From Pyxidicoccus xibeiensis (GTDB lineage Bacteria > Myxococcota > Myxococcia > Myxococcales > Myxococcaceae), in NCBI RefSeq assembly GCF_024198175.1, contig NZ_JAJVKV010000006.1:542411-606410 (forward strand): DNA of 64,000 nucleotides. Direction: 5' to 3'. The translations under genes and the position numbers were made by a program. Shown here in pieces: positions 12,693 to 21,760 of this stretch. Under the pieces are notes generated by a model that had not been told where the DNA came from, did no database searches, and saw only the letters and a list, made by a program, of their open reading frames with translations. How positions within the stretch are numbered: the first letter of the stretch is position 1; each line of letters starts with the position of its first letter.

Positions 12693-15170
12693 ATGCGCCT
12701 GCTCGCCCTCCTGCTGCTCCCCGCCCTCGCCCTCGCCCAGACGGGCACCGTCCCCCAGTCCCACCAACCTTCCCGGGGGGTGACGCTGCCGCCCACCGGC
12801 GCGGCCCTGGTGGACGAGGCCACCGCCCTCTCCCTCAACCCCGCGGGCCTGGGCTACCTCGACGGCAGCCAGCTCTTCTACCTGCACGAGCGCAACCTCA
12901 CGCGCGACGGCGTGGGCGACGGCGTCTTCGTGGCCACGCGCTTCCTCGGCCTGGGCGCCGGCGCCTCCATGGAGTGGATTCGCGGCCGCTTCGAGCCCGA
13001 CTACCGCAAGACGTCGCTGGGCCTGTCGCTGGGCTCGCGCACGCTGCAGCTGGGCGGCGCGTGGCACGACTTCAGCTCGGACGACGACGACCTCGATGAC
13101 CTGTCCAGCTTCGACCTGGGCCTCACCGCGAGGCCGGCGCGCGGGCTGTCGCTGGCCGCGGTGGTGAAGGACCTCAATGCCCCTGAAGAGGGGGGCGTGG
13201 CGCTGAAGCGCCGGTACAACCTGGGCCTGGGCGTGCGGCCGCTGGACGAGCGCTACACGCTGGGCGTGGACTGGCTCTTCTCCGAGGGGGCGTTCCGCAC
13301 CGGGCAGGCCACGTACACGCTCAACGCGGAGGTGATTCCGGGCGTGCGGCTGGGCGCGGGCGTGTCCCACGGCTTCGCCAGCGGTGTGCCGCTGGCGCTC
13401 CAGGTGGCGGCCACGGTGGACGCCTCGCGCGTGGGCCTCACCTATGCGATGGGCGGCACCCGTGACGGGCTGGACCACGTGGTGGCGGTGCGCCTGTCGG
13501 GCGAGAACTACCGCGCCCTGCGGCCGCCCGGGGGCGTGGTGGCGATGCTGGACCTGAACGACATGCTGGCCGGCGGCACCAGCCCCCTGCTGGCGCTGCT
13601 GGGCGGGAGCACGTCGGACCCGTACCTGCGGCTGACGCGGTGGCTGGAGCTGGCCACGAAGGACCCGCGGCTGTCGGGCGTGGTGCTGAAGATGGAGGGC
13701 CTGCCCGGCCTGGACTGGGGCACGGCGGAGGAGCTGCGCCAGGCGGTGCTGCGGCTGCGCGGCGCCGGCAAGCGCGTCATGGCGGTGCTGATGTCGGCGG
13801 ATGACCGGGGCTACTTCGTGGCCTCGGCGGCGGACCGGGTGTACGCGCTGCCGGAGTCGATGCTGCCCATCAACGGGCTGGCGGCCCACATCCAGCTGCT
13901 GGGCGGGACGATGCAGAAGCTGAACGTCCACTGGGACGTGGCGCGCGTGGGGCAGTACAAGACGGCGCCCGAGCAGTTCACCCTCACCGAGCCCAGCGAG
14001 GCGTCGCGCGAGACGGTGAATGCGTACCTGGACGCGCAGGTGACCTGGTACGAGAAGGCGGTGGCGGAGGGGCGCAAGCACCCGCCCGAGCAGCTGCGGC
14101 GGCTGTGGGCCACGGGCCTGGCCACCCCGAAGCAGGCCCAGGCGCTGGGCTTCCTCGACGGCGTCATCGTGCCCTCGGAGCTGGACGCGAAGGTGGCGGA
14201 GCTGGTGCCGGGCGGCCGCTTCAGCAGCACCTACTGGCCCCGGGACGAGCGCGAGGGGCGCTGGGGTCAGCGGCGCCGCGTGGCCGTGGTGCCGGTGCTG
14301 GGCGGCATCGCCGGGGGCCGCAGCCGCGAGGACCCGCTGGGCTTCAGCCGCATCGCCGGGGCGGAGACGGTCATCCGGGCGCTGGAGCGGGCGCAGGCGG
14401 ACCCGTCGGTGGTGGCCATCGTCGTGCGCGTCGACTCGAGCGGCGGCGAGGTGCTGGCCTCGCACCTGATGTACCAGGCGGTGCTGGAGGCCGCGAAGCA
14501 CAAGCCCGTCATCGCCTCCATGGGCGACGTGGCGGCCTCCGGCGGCTACTACGCGGCCATGGGCGCGCACGAGGTGCTGGCCCTGCCCACCACGCTGACG
14601 GGCAGCATCGGCGTCTTCTACATCAAGCCCGCGCTGCAGGGCCTGCTGGGCGACATGCTGGGCGTCACCCAGGAGAGCATCACCCGGGCGCCCCTGGCGG
14701 ACGTCTTCGACCTCTGGCGGCCGTGGACGCCGGAGGAGCAGACCGCCATCCAGGGCTGGGTGGACGCGTCGTACGACACCTTCATCACCGAGGTGGCGGC
14801 GCGGCGGAAGCAGGACAAGGCGAAGGTGGACGAGGTGGCCCGGGGACGCGTGTGGAGCGGCCAGGACGCGCTGGCGCGCGGGCTGGTGGACCGGCTGGGC
14901 GGCCTGCCCGAGGCGGTGGACGCCGCGCGGACGCGGGCCGGCGTGCCCGCCGACGAGGACCTGGACGTGGTGGTGATGGGCGAGGCCCGGGGCTTCTTCT
15001 CCGCGCTCGGCGGGGAGCCGGGCGTCCAGGCGGCGCTCTCCCTGCTGCCGGAGCCCCCGCCCGCCATCCCCGAGCCGCTGCGCGCCCTGGCGCGTGGCAT
15101 GGGCCTCAACCTGGAGCTGCTGCGCCCGGGAGTGAAGGCGATGGTGCCCTTCACCCTGACGGTGGACTGA
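12693..15170 (+). CDS. sppA: Outer-membrane barrel-like domain fused to SppA-family signal peptide peptidase
   Basis: ATG at 12693 starts a signal peptide (MRLLALLLLPALALAQ). Residues about 20-280 look like a beta-barrel: NPAGLGYLDG near the start, then alternating short strands with turns (LGLSLGSRTLQLGGAW, YNLGLGVRPLDERYTLGV), reminiscent of PorV/UPF0164-type proteins. Residues about 290-800 are a double-domain SppA: the general-base lysine in GQYKTAPEQF (about 423) and the nucleophile serine in VAASGGYYAA (about 616), 193 apart as in E. coli-type SppA. SppA enzymes cut remnant signal peptides and other peptides with a Ser/Lys dyad, normally at the inner membrane. At 825 residues it is clearly longer than the usual 600 or so. 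The fusion suggests activity at the outer membrane or in the periplasm. Confidence 0.85.
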   Translation: MRLLALLLLPALALAQTGTVPQSHQPSRGVTLPPTGAALVDEATALSLNPAGLGYLDGSQLFYLHERNLTRDGVGDGVFVATRFLGLGAGASMEWIRGRFEPDYRKTSLGLSLGSRTLQLGGAWHDFSSDDDDLDDLSSFDLGLTARPARGLSLAAVVKDLNAPEEGGVALKRRYNLGLGVRPLDERYTLGVDWLFSEGAFRTGQATYTLNAEVIPGVRLGAGVSHGFASGVPLALQVAATVDASRVGLTYAMGGTRDGLDHVVAVRLSGENYRALRPPGGVVAMLDLNDMLAGGTSPLLALLGGSTSDPYLRLTRWLELATKDPRLSGVVLKMEGLPGLDWGTAEELRQAVLRLRGAGKRVMAVLMSADDRGYFVASAADRVYALPESMLPINGLAAHIQLLGGTMQKLNVHWDVARVGQYKTAPEQFTLTEPSEASRETVNAYLDAQVTWYEKAVAEGRKHPPEQLRRLWATGLATPKQAQALGFLDGVIVPSELDAKVAELVPGGRFSSTYWPRDEREGRWGQRRRVAVVPVLGGIAGGRSREDPLGFSRIAGAETVIRALERAQADPSVVAIVVRVDSSGGEVLASHLMYQAVLEAAKHKPVIASMGDVAASGGYYAAMGAHEVLALPTTLTGSIGVFYIKPALQGLLGDMLGVTQESITRAPLADVFDLWRPWTPEEQTAIQGWVDASYDTFITEVAARRKQDKAKVDEVARGRVWSGQDALARGLVDRLGGLPEAVDAARTRAGVPADEDLDVVVMGEARGFFSALGGEPGVQAALSLLPEPPPAIPEPLRALARGMGLNLELLRPGVKAMVPFTLTVD

Positions 15171-15427
15171 GGGAGCTGGGAGGGGGTCCGCCGGACAACA
15201 CCCGGTGAAAATCCGGGTGAAAAAACCGGCGGCGCCGCTCCCGGGCTCTGTTAGTGTTGCAGGAGTACCCCGGACGGCCCCGGCCGCCAGGGTGCTCCAG
15301 GGACCGGCGGTTCGGCCTGCTCATCTCAAGGCCCCGCGTCCGGCTCTCTGTCCCACAGCCTGAGTCACCCTGCGTCTCCGCCTCCCCTCGGGATGGCCTG
15401 CATGGGACGCGCGCAGTCTGGAAACCC

Positions 15428-16993
15428 ATGAGCGAAAACTCCGATAACCGCGACCCTCGTGAAGCCCCCCCGATGCCCGTGGCCGCCCGGCCGGCACCTC
15501 CGTCCGAGCCGGATGACGACGGTGGCGACGAGGGCGACGACGAGGGGCCCGACGACGGCGAAGGCGCGAGCGCGGGAGGCCCCCAGGGCGCCCCCGGGCA
15601 GCCCGGCCAGGCAGGCGGGCGTCGCCGCCGCCGCCGCCGCCGCCGCCGTGGCGCCCAGGTCCTCTTCACACCGGACGGCCAGGCCTACCGGATGCAGCCC
15701 GGCCCCGACGGCCAGCAGGTCCAGGTCTTCCTGACGCCGCAGGAGCTGGAGCAGTACAAGCAGCGCCAGGCGCAGCAACAGCAGCAGGGCCAGGGCGCCC
15801 CGCCGCAGCAGGCGCAGCAACAGCAGCCGCAGCACCATCATCAGCGCCAGCAGCACGGCGGAGGCCAGCAGCAGCGCGAGGCCGCGCAGCAGGCCAACCT
15901 GGCGCCGGTGGAGGGCGTGCTGGACACGGAGGCCAAGGGCCCCAACGCCTACCTGCGACAGCTCAAGCGCAACCTCCTGGCGGCGCCGGACGACCCGGAG
16001 CTGCCGAAGAACCTGGTGCAGAAGCTGAAGCTGCGGCAGGGCCAGTACCTCACGGCCTTCGCGCAGATGCGGGGCAACAAGGGCATCATCCAGAAGGTGG
16101 ACACGGTGGACGGCCGCCCGCTGGAGGGCGCGCCCCGCCTGCCGCACTTCGCGGACCTGACGTCGGTGGACCCCACCGAGCGCCTGAAGCTGGAGAACGG
16201 CCACAAGGAGCTGGTGACGCGGGTGCTGGACCTGATTGCCCCCATCGGCAAGGGCCAGCGCGCGCTCATCGTCGCGCCGCCCAAGACGGGCAAGACCATC
16301 ATGCTCCAGCGCATCGCCCAGGCGGTGCTGGCCAACCACCCCGAGTGTCACGTCATGGTGGTGCTCATCGACGAGCGCCCCGAGGAAGTGACGGACATGC
16401 GCCGCGGCATCAAGGCGGAGGTGCTGGCGTCCAGCTCGGACCGGCCCACGGTGGACCACCTCAAGGTGGCGGAGCTGGCGCTGGAGCGCGCGCGCCGGCT
16501 GGTGGAGTCCGGCAAGGACGTGGTGATTCTGCTCGACTCGATTACGCGCCTGGCGCGCGCCTTCAACAAGGAGATCGACAACTCCGGCCGCACCATGTCC
16601 GGCGGCGTGGACAGCCGCGCGCTGGAGCGCCCCAAGCGCATCTTCGGCGCCGCCCGCGCGACGGAGGAGGCCGGCTCGCTGACCATCATCGGCACGGCGC
16701 TCATCGACACCGGCAGCCGCATGGACGAGGTCATCTTCGAGGAGTTCAAGGGCACCGGTAACAGCGAAGTCACCCTGGACCGCCTGCTCGCGGAGAAGCG
16801 CGTCTTCCCGGCCGTCAACATCGCCCAGTCCGGCACGCGCAAGGAGGAGAAGCTCTTCACCCTGCGCGAGTACGAGAAGGTGAAGAAGCTGCGGCAGATG
16901 CTCCACTCGGTGAAGCCGGTGGAGGCCATGGAGGCGCTCGTCAAGCGGCTGTCGCGCTACACGTACAACGACGAGTTCCTCGACGAGTTGTAG
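15428..16993 (+). CDS. rho: Transcription termination factor Rho, atypical N-terminus
   Basis: ATG at 15428; 521 residues. The C-terminal half is a standard Rho hexameric helicase: P-loop APPKTGKT (about 283-290), Walker B VVILLDSITRLARA, SGGVDSRALERPKRIFGAARA (Q/R-loop region) and the conserved C-terminal motifs. The first 150 residues are unusual: acidic Pro/Gly-rich, then ten consecutive arginines (about 65-74), then a Gln/His-rich tract. The usual helical Rho-N domain is not evident, and the cold-shock-like primary RNA site lacks the usual GFGFLR motif, having GPNAYLR and a lysine-rich stretch instead. Rho terminates untranslated transcripts. A 257-nt leader precedes it; many rho genes are autoregulated there, but I see no decisive signal. 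Confidence 0.93.
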   Translation: MSENSDNRDPREAPPMPVAARPAPPSEPDDDGGDEGDDEGPDDGEGASAGGPQGAPGQPGQAGGRRRRRRRRRRGAQVLFTPDGQAYRMQPGPDGQQVQVFLTPQELEQYKQRQAQQQQQGQGAPPQQAQQQQPQHHHQRQQHGGGQQQREAAQQANLAPVEGVLDTEAKGPNAYLRQLKRNLLAAPDDPELPKNLVQKLKLRQGQYLTAFAQMRGNKGIIQKVDTVDGRPLEGAPRLPHFADLTSVDPTERLKLENGHKELVTRVLDLIAPIGKGQRALIVAPPKTGKTIMLQRIAQAVLANHPECHVMVVLIDERPEEVTDMRRGIKAEVLASSSDRPTVDHLKVAELALERARRLVESGKDVVILLDSITRLARAFNKEIDNSGRTMSGGVDSRALERPKRIFGAARATEEAGSLTIIGTALIDTGSRMDEVIFEEFKGTGNSEVTLDRLLAEKRVFPAVNIAQSGTRKEEKLFTLREYEKVKKLRQMLHSVKPVEAMEALVKRLSRYTYNDEFLDEL

Positions 16994-17035
16994 CGGGGGT
17001 GGTGCGGCGGGCCCGGGTTTGCTTAAGGTGGCGTC

Positions 17036-17305
17036 ATGATTCAGGGCTCGGGCCGCTGCCACTACCACCCGGAGCGTGCCGGCCTCGGCGTCTGCGTGGA
17101 GTGCCGGCGCGTCATCTGCCGGGAGTGCACCACGCAGTTCGAGGGCATCAACCGCTGCGCCAGCTGCCTGGAGAAGCGCCTCAAGGCGCTGGAGGGCCCT
17201 GGCGAGCGGAGGGAGTGGACGGTGGGCAACGTGGTGCTGGCGTTGGTGGGAGTGGGCCTCGTCTGGGGCGCGCTCCTCCTGGTGGCGCAAGTGGCGGCGA
17301 GCTAG
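17036..17305 (+). CDS. B-box-type zinc-finger protein with C-terminal membrane helix
   Basis: ATG at 17036; 89 residues. Residues 8-44 have a B-box-like metal pattern (CHYHPE, CVEC, CREC, then CASC) expected to hold two zinc ions. A basic linker leads to one hydrophobic helix (VVLALVGVGLVWGALLLVAQVA) at the end, so the zinc domain is probably cytoplasmic and tail-anchored. It is the first gene of a tightly packed set and ends 3 nt before the DUF4129 gene. Bacterial B-box proteins often precede membrane-protein operons, but the role is unknown. Confidence 0.8.
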   Translation: MIQGSGRCHYHPERAGLGVCVECRRVICRECTTQFEGINRCASCLEKRLKALEGPGERREWTVGNVVLALVGVGLVWGALLLVAQVAAS

Positions 17306-17308
17306 CGC

Positions 17309-19492
17309 ATGGCCGTCTCCGCGCTCGAGCTGCGCCCCCGAGGCGCGGTGGCCCTGATGGACGCGGCGTTCCGCCTGTGCGCGCGCAACGCGGGCGTCTG
17401 GTCCCTCACGCTGCCCGGCGGCGTGGCCGTCGTCTCCGCGGCGCTGTACCTGGCCGAGGCGGTGCGGCTGGGCCAGCCGGTGGTGCTGCCCACGCTGTGG
17501 CTCACGCTGGCATGGTTCCTCCGGGGGCTCTGCCAGGGCGCGGCCTGCCACCATGTGCAGGGGCTGCTGTTGGACCCGAAGGGCGAGCCCACCGCCCGGG
17601 AGTCCATGCGGGCGGCGCTGGCCCGCGCGCCCGCGCTCTTCATCACCGTGGCGTACCTCTTCGCCTTCAACACGCTGACGGTGATGTTGACGCTGGGCAT
17701 CGCCTTCTTCGTGATGGTGGCCCAGGGCGTGGGCTACGCGGCGATGATGCAGGGCCGGGGCAGCCCGCTGCGGCTGTACGGCGTGTGCTCACGGCTGCTG
17801 GGCCCGGCGCGAGGCACGGCCGCGGCGGTGCGCATCCTCATGGGCGTGCAGCTGCTGGGGTTCTTGAACCTGCACATCGCGCTCAACTTCCTGCTGTTCC
17901 TCGGGCGGAAGCTGGTGGGCATCGACCTGACGTTCGCCGAGCGCTTCGCCTCGCTGGACAACCCGCAGTGGCTGCTGTTCCTCGCCGTCACGACGTTTGC
18001 CCTCTTCGAGCCGGTGCGCGCCACCATCGCCACGCTGCTGCTGGTGGATGGGCGCGTGCGGCAGGAGGGCCTCGACTTGCTGGCCGCCGTGCAGCAGCTC
18101 CCCGCGCGCAACACGGGCCGGCCCCTGGGTGCCGCTCGGGGCTCCGGCACCGCCGCGGCCGTGCTCGCGGGGGTGCTCGGGCTGGGGCTGCTGGCCCCGG
18201 GTACGGCTCGGGCTGGAGCCATGGGCGCGGTGGCCCCCGGCGGCCTGGCCCTGATGTCGCAGGACGCGGAAGCGCCGCTGCCGGCGGAGCACGCCGAGGG
18301 CCCACTGGGGCGTGACGCCATTGCCCGGCTGGCGCAAGACACGCAGGAGCCACCTTCGGATGACGCCGAGACGCCCGATCCATCGGAGTCCGACGAGGCC
18401 GCACCTGAGGAAGCCGAGCCCCCCGCTCCGCTGGAGGCCGAAGAGGACGCCGTGCCAGTCGCGCCGCCACGGCCGTCGGTGGCCCCGACTGGCGAACCGG
18501 GCAAGGACGTGAAGACGCCCGTCACCTCGGGCAAGGACGCCGTGCGGCGCCTGGGCGCCGTGGCGGATGCCTGCGAGGGCATCGGCCCCACCGGAGACGA
18601 GCGCTTCGAGTCGCTGGGAGCACTGGGCCCCACCGAGGTGGGCAAGCTGGACCGGCTGGTGCGCACCGTGGAGCGGCAGGCCTGGGACGAGGAGGACTGC
18701 GACACCGCGCTCGGCACGCTAGAGACGGGACTGACGCAGGCCACGCTCACGGTGGACGCACAGGCCCGCGCGGACGCCCGGGCCGCGGCGTCACGGGCGA
18801 AGGACATCCTGGCACGGCCGGAGTTCGCGGTGGCGCCCCCCGTGGAGAAGGCCCCCGACGAGCCTGCGCCTCCGCCGGAGCCGCCGGGCTGGTGGCGGCG
18901 CTTCATCGACTGGCTGGGCGAGTTCCTCAAGAAGCTCTTCGAGCGAGACCCGGCACCGCCACCGCGAGCCGACACGCCCCTCGTCTCCGGCCTCGACGCG
19001 GCCAACGTGCTCGTCATCGCGCTGGTGGTGCTGGCGCTCGGGGTGCTGGGCGGGCTGCTGCTGCGGTTCATGAGCAGGGACAGGAAGGGCCAGGGCGAGG
19101 CCGGGCTGGAGGTGTCCACGCTGGACGCCGCGGCGCTGGCGGGTGACCCGGCCCATGCGCTGTCCCGCCCGCCCGAGGGCTGGGCACACCTGGCGGACGA
19201 ACTGGCCGCCCGGGGCGAGTACCGCGAGGCGGTGCGCAGCCTCTACCTGGCGCTGCTGTCCCGGCTGCACCGCGACGGCGCCATCCTCTACGACGTGACG
19301 CTGAGCAACTGGGACTACCTGCGCCAGTTCCGGGGCCGCTCGGAGCTGAAGGCCCCCTTCCGCGAGCTGACGCGGCGCTTCGACTTCGCGTGGTACGGCA
19401 ACCTGCCCGTGGGCGTGGAGGGCTACCGCGAGTTCCGCACCCTCACCGAGCCGCTGCTGGCCGCGCCCCGCCCGGAGGCCGCCGGTGCGTGA
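17309..19492 (+). CDS. DUF4129-domain membrane protein
   Basis: ATG at 17309; 727 residues. The N-terminal third is a multi-helix membrane region (about residues 20-260). A long Ala/Pro/Glu-rich soluble region follows with a helical segment, then a further membrane helix (NVLVIALVVLALGVLGGLLLRF) and a C-terminal DUF4129 domain (EYREAVRSLYLALLSRLHRDG... LTRRFDFAWYGNLPV). DUF4129 proteins are found beside MoxR and DUF58 genes in envelope or stress operons, as here. The last 8 bases overlap the DUF4350 gene, implying coupled translation. Exact role unknown. Confidence 0.8.
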   Translation: MAVSALELRPRGAVALMDAAFRLCARNAGVWSLTLPGGVAVVSAALYLAEAVRLGQPVVLPTLWLTLAWFLRGLCQGAACHHVQGLLLDPKGEPTARESMRAALARAPALFITVAYLFAFNTLTVMLTLGIAFFVMVAQGVGYAAMMQGRGSPLRLYGVCSRLLGPARGTAAAVRILMGVQLLGFLNLHIALNFLLFLGRKLVGIDLTFAERFASLDNPQWLLFLAVTTFALFEPVRATIATLLLVDGRVRQEGLDLLAAVQQLPARNTGRPLGAARGSGTAAAVLAGVLGLGLLAPGTARAGAMGAVAPGGLALMSQDAEAPLPAEHAEGPLGRDAIARLAQDTQEPPSDDAETPDPSESDEAAPEEAEPPAPLEAEEDAVPVAPPRPSVAPTGEPGKDVKTPVTSGKDAVRRLGAVADACEGIGPTGDERFESLGALGPTEVGKLDRLVRTVERQAWDEEDCDTALGTLETGLTQATLTVDAQARADARAAASRAKDILARPEFAVAPPVEKAPDEPAPPPEPPGWWRRFIDWLGEFLKKLFERDPAPPPRADTPLVSGLDAANVLVIALVVLALGVLGGLLLRFMSRDRKGQGEAGLEVSTLDAAALAGDPAHALSRPPEGWAHLADELAARGEYREAVRSLYLALLSRLHRDGAILYDVTLSNWDYLRQFRGRSELKAPFRELTRRFDFAWYGNLPVGVEGYREFRTLTEPLLAAPRPEAAGA

Positions 19493-20765
19493 CCGTTTCC
19501 CGCTGCTGGTGGTAGGCGGCCTGGTGCTCACCGTGGTGCTGGGCGGCTTCCTCGTCCGGGGCGCCCGGCGCGGCGAGTTCGCCGACACGCTGTCCAGCTA
19601 CCGCGCCCAGGAGGACGGCTCGCGCGCCCTCTTCCTGCTGGCCCAGGAGAGCGGCCTGCCCGTGTCCCGCCGCATGGCCGACTTGCGCGTCTACTCCGGC
19701 CCCGGGACGCCGGTGCTGCTGGCGGTGGAGGTGGAGGGCGCGCAGGAGGCGGACCCGGACGAGACGCGGCTCGCCGCCGAGCCCGACGGCGGCCTCGCGG
19801 ACGAGGACGTGCCGCGCACCGGCTTCAACGCCTTCCGCGCCGCCGCGCTGGACGAGGACGAGCGCGAGAAGCTGCTCGACTACGTGCGCGGCGGCGGCGC
19901 GCTGGTGTACGTGCCCTGGGGCTCGCGGGAGAACCCGCTGCTCGATGCCCTGGAGGTGAAGCTCTTCAAGGCGGACACCTCGCTGCCCATGCGCACGCTG
20001 GTGCCACCGCTGCCCACGCCGTACACGCTGGGCGTGGAGCGGGTGGAGGCGAAGGTCCAGGCGTACCTGGAGCTGCCGACGAGCGCGGTGCCGGTGCTGG
20101 AGGATGACCGGCTGGGCCGCATGGTGGCGGCGGTGGTGCCCTACGGCCAGGGCCGGGTGCTGGTGGTGGGCGCGCCGGAGCTGGCGATGAACCGGGCGCT
20201 GGCGCGCGCGGACAACGCGCAGTTCTGGCTGAGCACCCTGGCCGCGCTGGGCCCCGGCCCCTACGAGTTCGACGAGTTCCACCACGGCTTCACCAACGAG
20301 CGCTCGGTGGTGGACTTCGCGCGGCGCTACGGCCTGCACTTCGCCGTGGTGCAGTTGCTGCTGGGCGTGGCCCTGTGGTCGGTGTCGCTCAAGCGCTTCG
20401 GCCGCCCGCGCCGGCCGCCCGAGTCCGCCCGCGTGGGCGCCACCGACGCCCTCTTCGCCATGGGCCGCCTCTACCGCGAGGGCCGGCACCACGGCTTCGC
20501 CGCCGGCCTCATCGCCAGGGGGCTCACGCAGGAGTTCGCCCTGCACGCGGGCCTGCCCGCGCACGCCCCCGTCGCCACGGTGGCCGACGGCCTCGAGGAG
20601 CGCGGCCGCGAGGACCTCGCCCGGGGCCTGAAAGCCGTGGCCGGGCAGGCCGAGACCGTGACGAGCGACAAGGACCTCCAGCAGCTCGCCGCCCACGCGG
20701 CCGGGCTGCGCCAACGTCTTCCCACCGCCGGCCGTAGCCGGCGCAGCACTCCCGGAACGCCATGA
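19485..20765 (+). CDS. DUF4350-domain membrane protein
   Basis: GTG at 19485 overlaps the end of the DUF4129 gene by 8 nt; 426 residues. One N-terminal membrane helix (FPLLVVGGLVLTVVLGGFLV), a DUF4350 domain beginning SYRAQEDGSRALFLLAQESG (a periplasmic alpha/beta domain with GAALVYVPWG-type strands), and a second helix at about 285-305 (FAVVQLLLGVALWSVSL), then a cytoplasmic helical tail. Its stop overlaps the MoxR start (ATGA). DUF4350 proteins are companions of MoxR/DUF58 operons; no biochemical role is established. Confidence 0.8.
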   Translation: MRDRFPLLVVGGLVLTVVLGGFLVRGARRGEFADTLSSYRAQEDGSRALFLLAQESGLPVSRRMADLRVYSGPGTPVLLAVEVEGAQEADPDETRLAAEPDGGLADEDVPRTGFNAFRAAALDEDEREKLLDYVRGGGALVYVPWGSRENPLLDALEVKLFKADTSLPMRTLVPPLPTPYTLGVERVEAKVQAYLELPTSAVPVLEDDRLGRMVAAVVPYGQGRVLVVGAPELAMNRALARADNAQFWLSTLAALGPGPYEFDEFHHGFTNERSVVDFARRYGLHFAVVQLLLGVALWSVSLKRFGRPRRPPESARVGATDALFAMGRLYREGRHHGFAAGLIARGLTQEFALHAGLPAHAPVATVADGLEERGREDLARGLKAVAGQAETVTSDKDLQQLAAHAAGLRQRLPTAGRSRRSTPGTP

Positions 20766-21760
20766 ACGACACTCCGCCCGCCGTCCCCTTCTCCTCGGCC
20801 GGCAACGCAGTCCAGGCCGCCCACGCCATCCGCGAGGGCGTGCTGTACGAGGTGCGCAAGGCCGTGGTCGGCCAGGACGAGGCCCTGGAGCTGATGCTCT
20901 GCGGCCTCATCGCCGGCGGCCACGTGCTGCTGGAGGGCGTGCCCGGCGTGGCCAAGACGCTGATGGCCAAGGCCCTGGCGCGCACCATCGGCTCGGACTT
21001 CAAGCGCATCCAGTTCACACCGGACCTGATGCCCGCGGACATCCTGGGCACCAGCGTGTTCGATTTGAAGTCCCAGTCCTTCGTGCTGGTGCGCGGTCCC
21101 ATCTTCACGGACCTGCTGCTGGCGGACGAAATCAACCGCGCTCCGGCCAAGACGCAGTCCGCGCTGCTGGAGGCCATGCAGGAGCGCGGCGTGTCGATGG
21201 AGGGCCGCAACCTGACGCTGTCGCCCCTCTTCACGGTGTTCGCCACGCAGAACCCGGTGGAGTCCGAGGGCACGTACCCGCTGCCCGAGGCCCAGCTGGA
21301 CCGCTTCCTGCTGAAGATTGAAGTGGGCTACCCGGCGCCGGACGAGGAGGACGCGATTCTCGCCTCGGTGCACCGCGGCTTCGACTCGGGCGACCTGGCG
21401 CGCGCGGGCGTCAACGCGGCGGTGAGCAAGGATGGCCTGCTGGCGGCGCGGGCGGCGCTCAACGAGGTGACGGTGGAGCCGCCGGTGCTGGCGTACATCC
21501 GCAAGCTGGTGGCGGCCACGCGCACCTCCAGCCGCATCCGCCTGGGTGCGGGCCCGCGCGCGGGCGTCCATCTGCTCCTGGCGTCCAAGGCGCTGGCGGC
21601 GCTGCGCGGGCGCGGCTTCGTCACGCCGGACGACGTGCGCTTCCTGGCCGGGCCGGTGCTGAAGCACCGCCTGCTGCTGTCGCCGGACGCGGAGCTGGAC
21701 GGGGCCACGCCCACGGACGTGCTGCGCGAGGTGGTGCAGGGGGTGGAGGTCCCTCGGTGA
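20762..21760 (+). CDS. MoxR-family AAA+ ATPase
   Basis: ATG at 20762, overlapping the DUF4350 stop by 4 nt; 332 residues. AAA+ landmarks: Walker A GVPGVAKT (about 59-66), Walker B LLLADEINRAPAKTQ, sensor-1 region FATQNPVE and the MoxR motif PEAQLDRFL. MoxR ATPases act as chaperone-like activators or assembly factors, typically for a partner with a von Willebrand A domain; the next gene encodes such a DUF58 partner. Cytosolic hexamer expected. Confidence 0.93.
   Translation: MNDTPPAVPFSSAGNAVQAAHAIREGVLYEVRKAVVGQDEALELMLCGLIAGGHVLLEGVPGVAKTLMAKALARTIGSDFKRIQFTPDLMPADILGTSVFDLKSQSFVLVRGPIFTDLLLADEINRAPAKTQSALLEAMQERGVSMEGRNLTLSPLFTVFATQNPVESEGTYPLPEAQLDRFLLKIEVGYPAPDEEDAILASVHRGFDSGDLARAGVNAAVSKDGLLAARAALNEVTVEPPVLAYIRKLVAATRTSSRIRLGAGPRAGVHLLLASKALAALRGRGFVTPDDVRFLAGPVLKHRLLLSPDAELDGATPTDVLREVVQGVEVPR

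Noticed and set aside
11358..14570. Very long antisense open frame of more than 1000 codons opposite the PEGA and sppA genes
   Set aside because: Composition is Arg/His/Leu/Gln-rich with no domain; it mirrors high-GC third positions of the real genes on the other strand.
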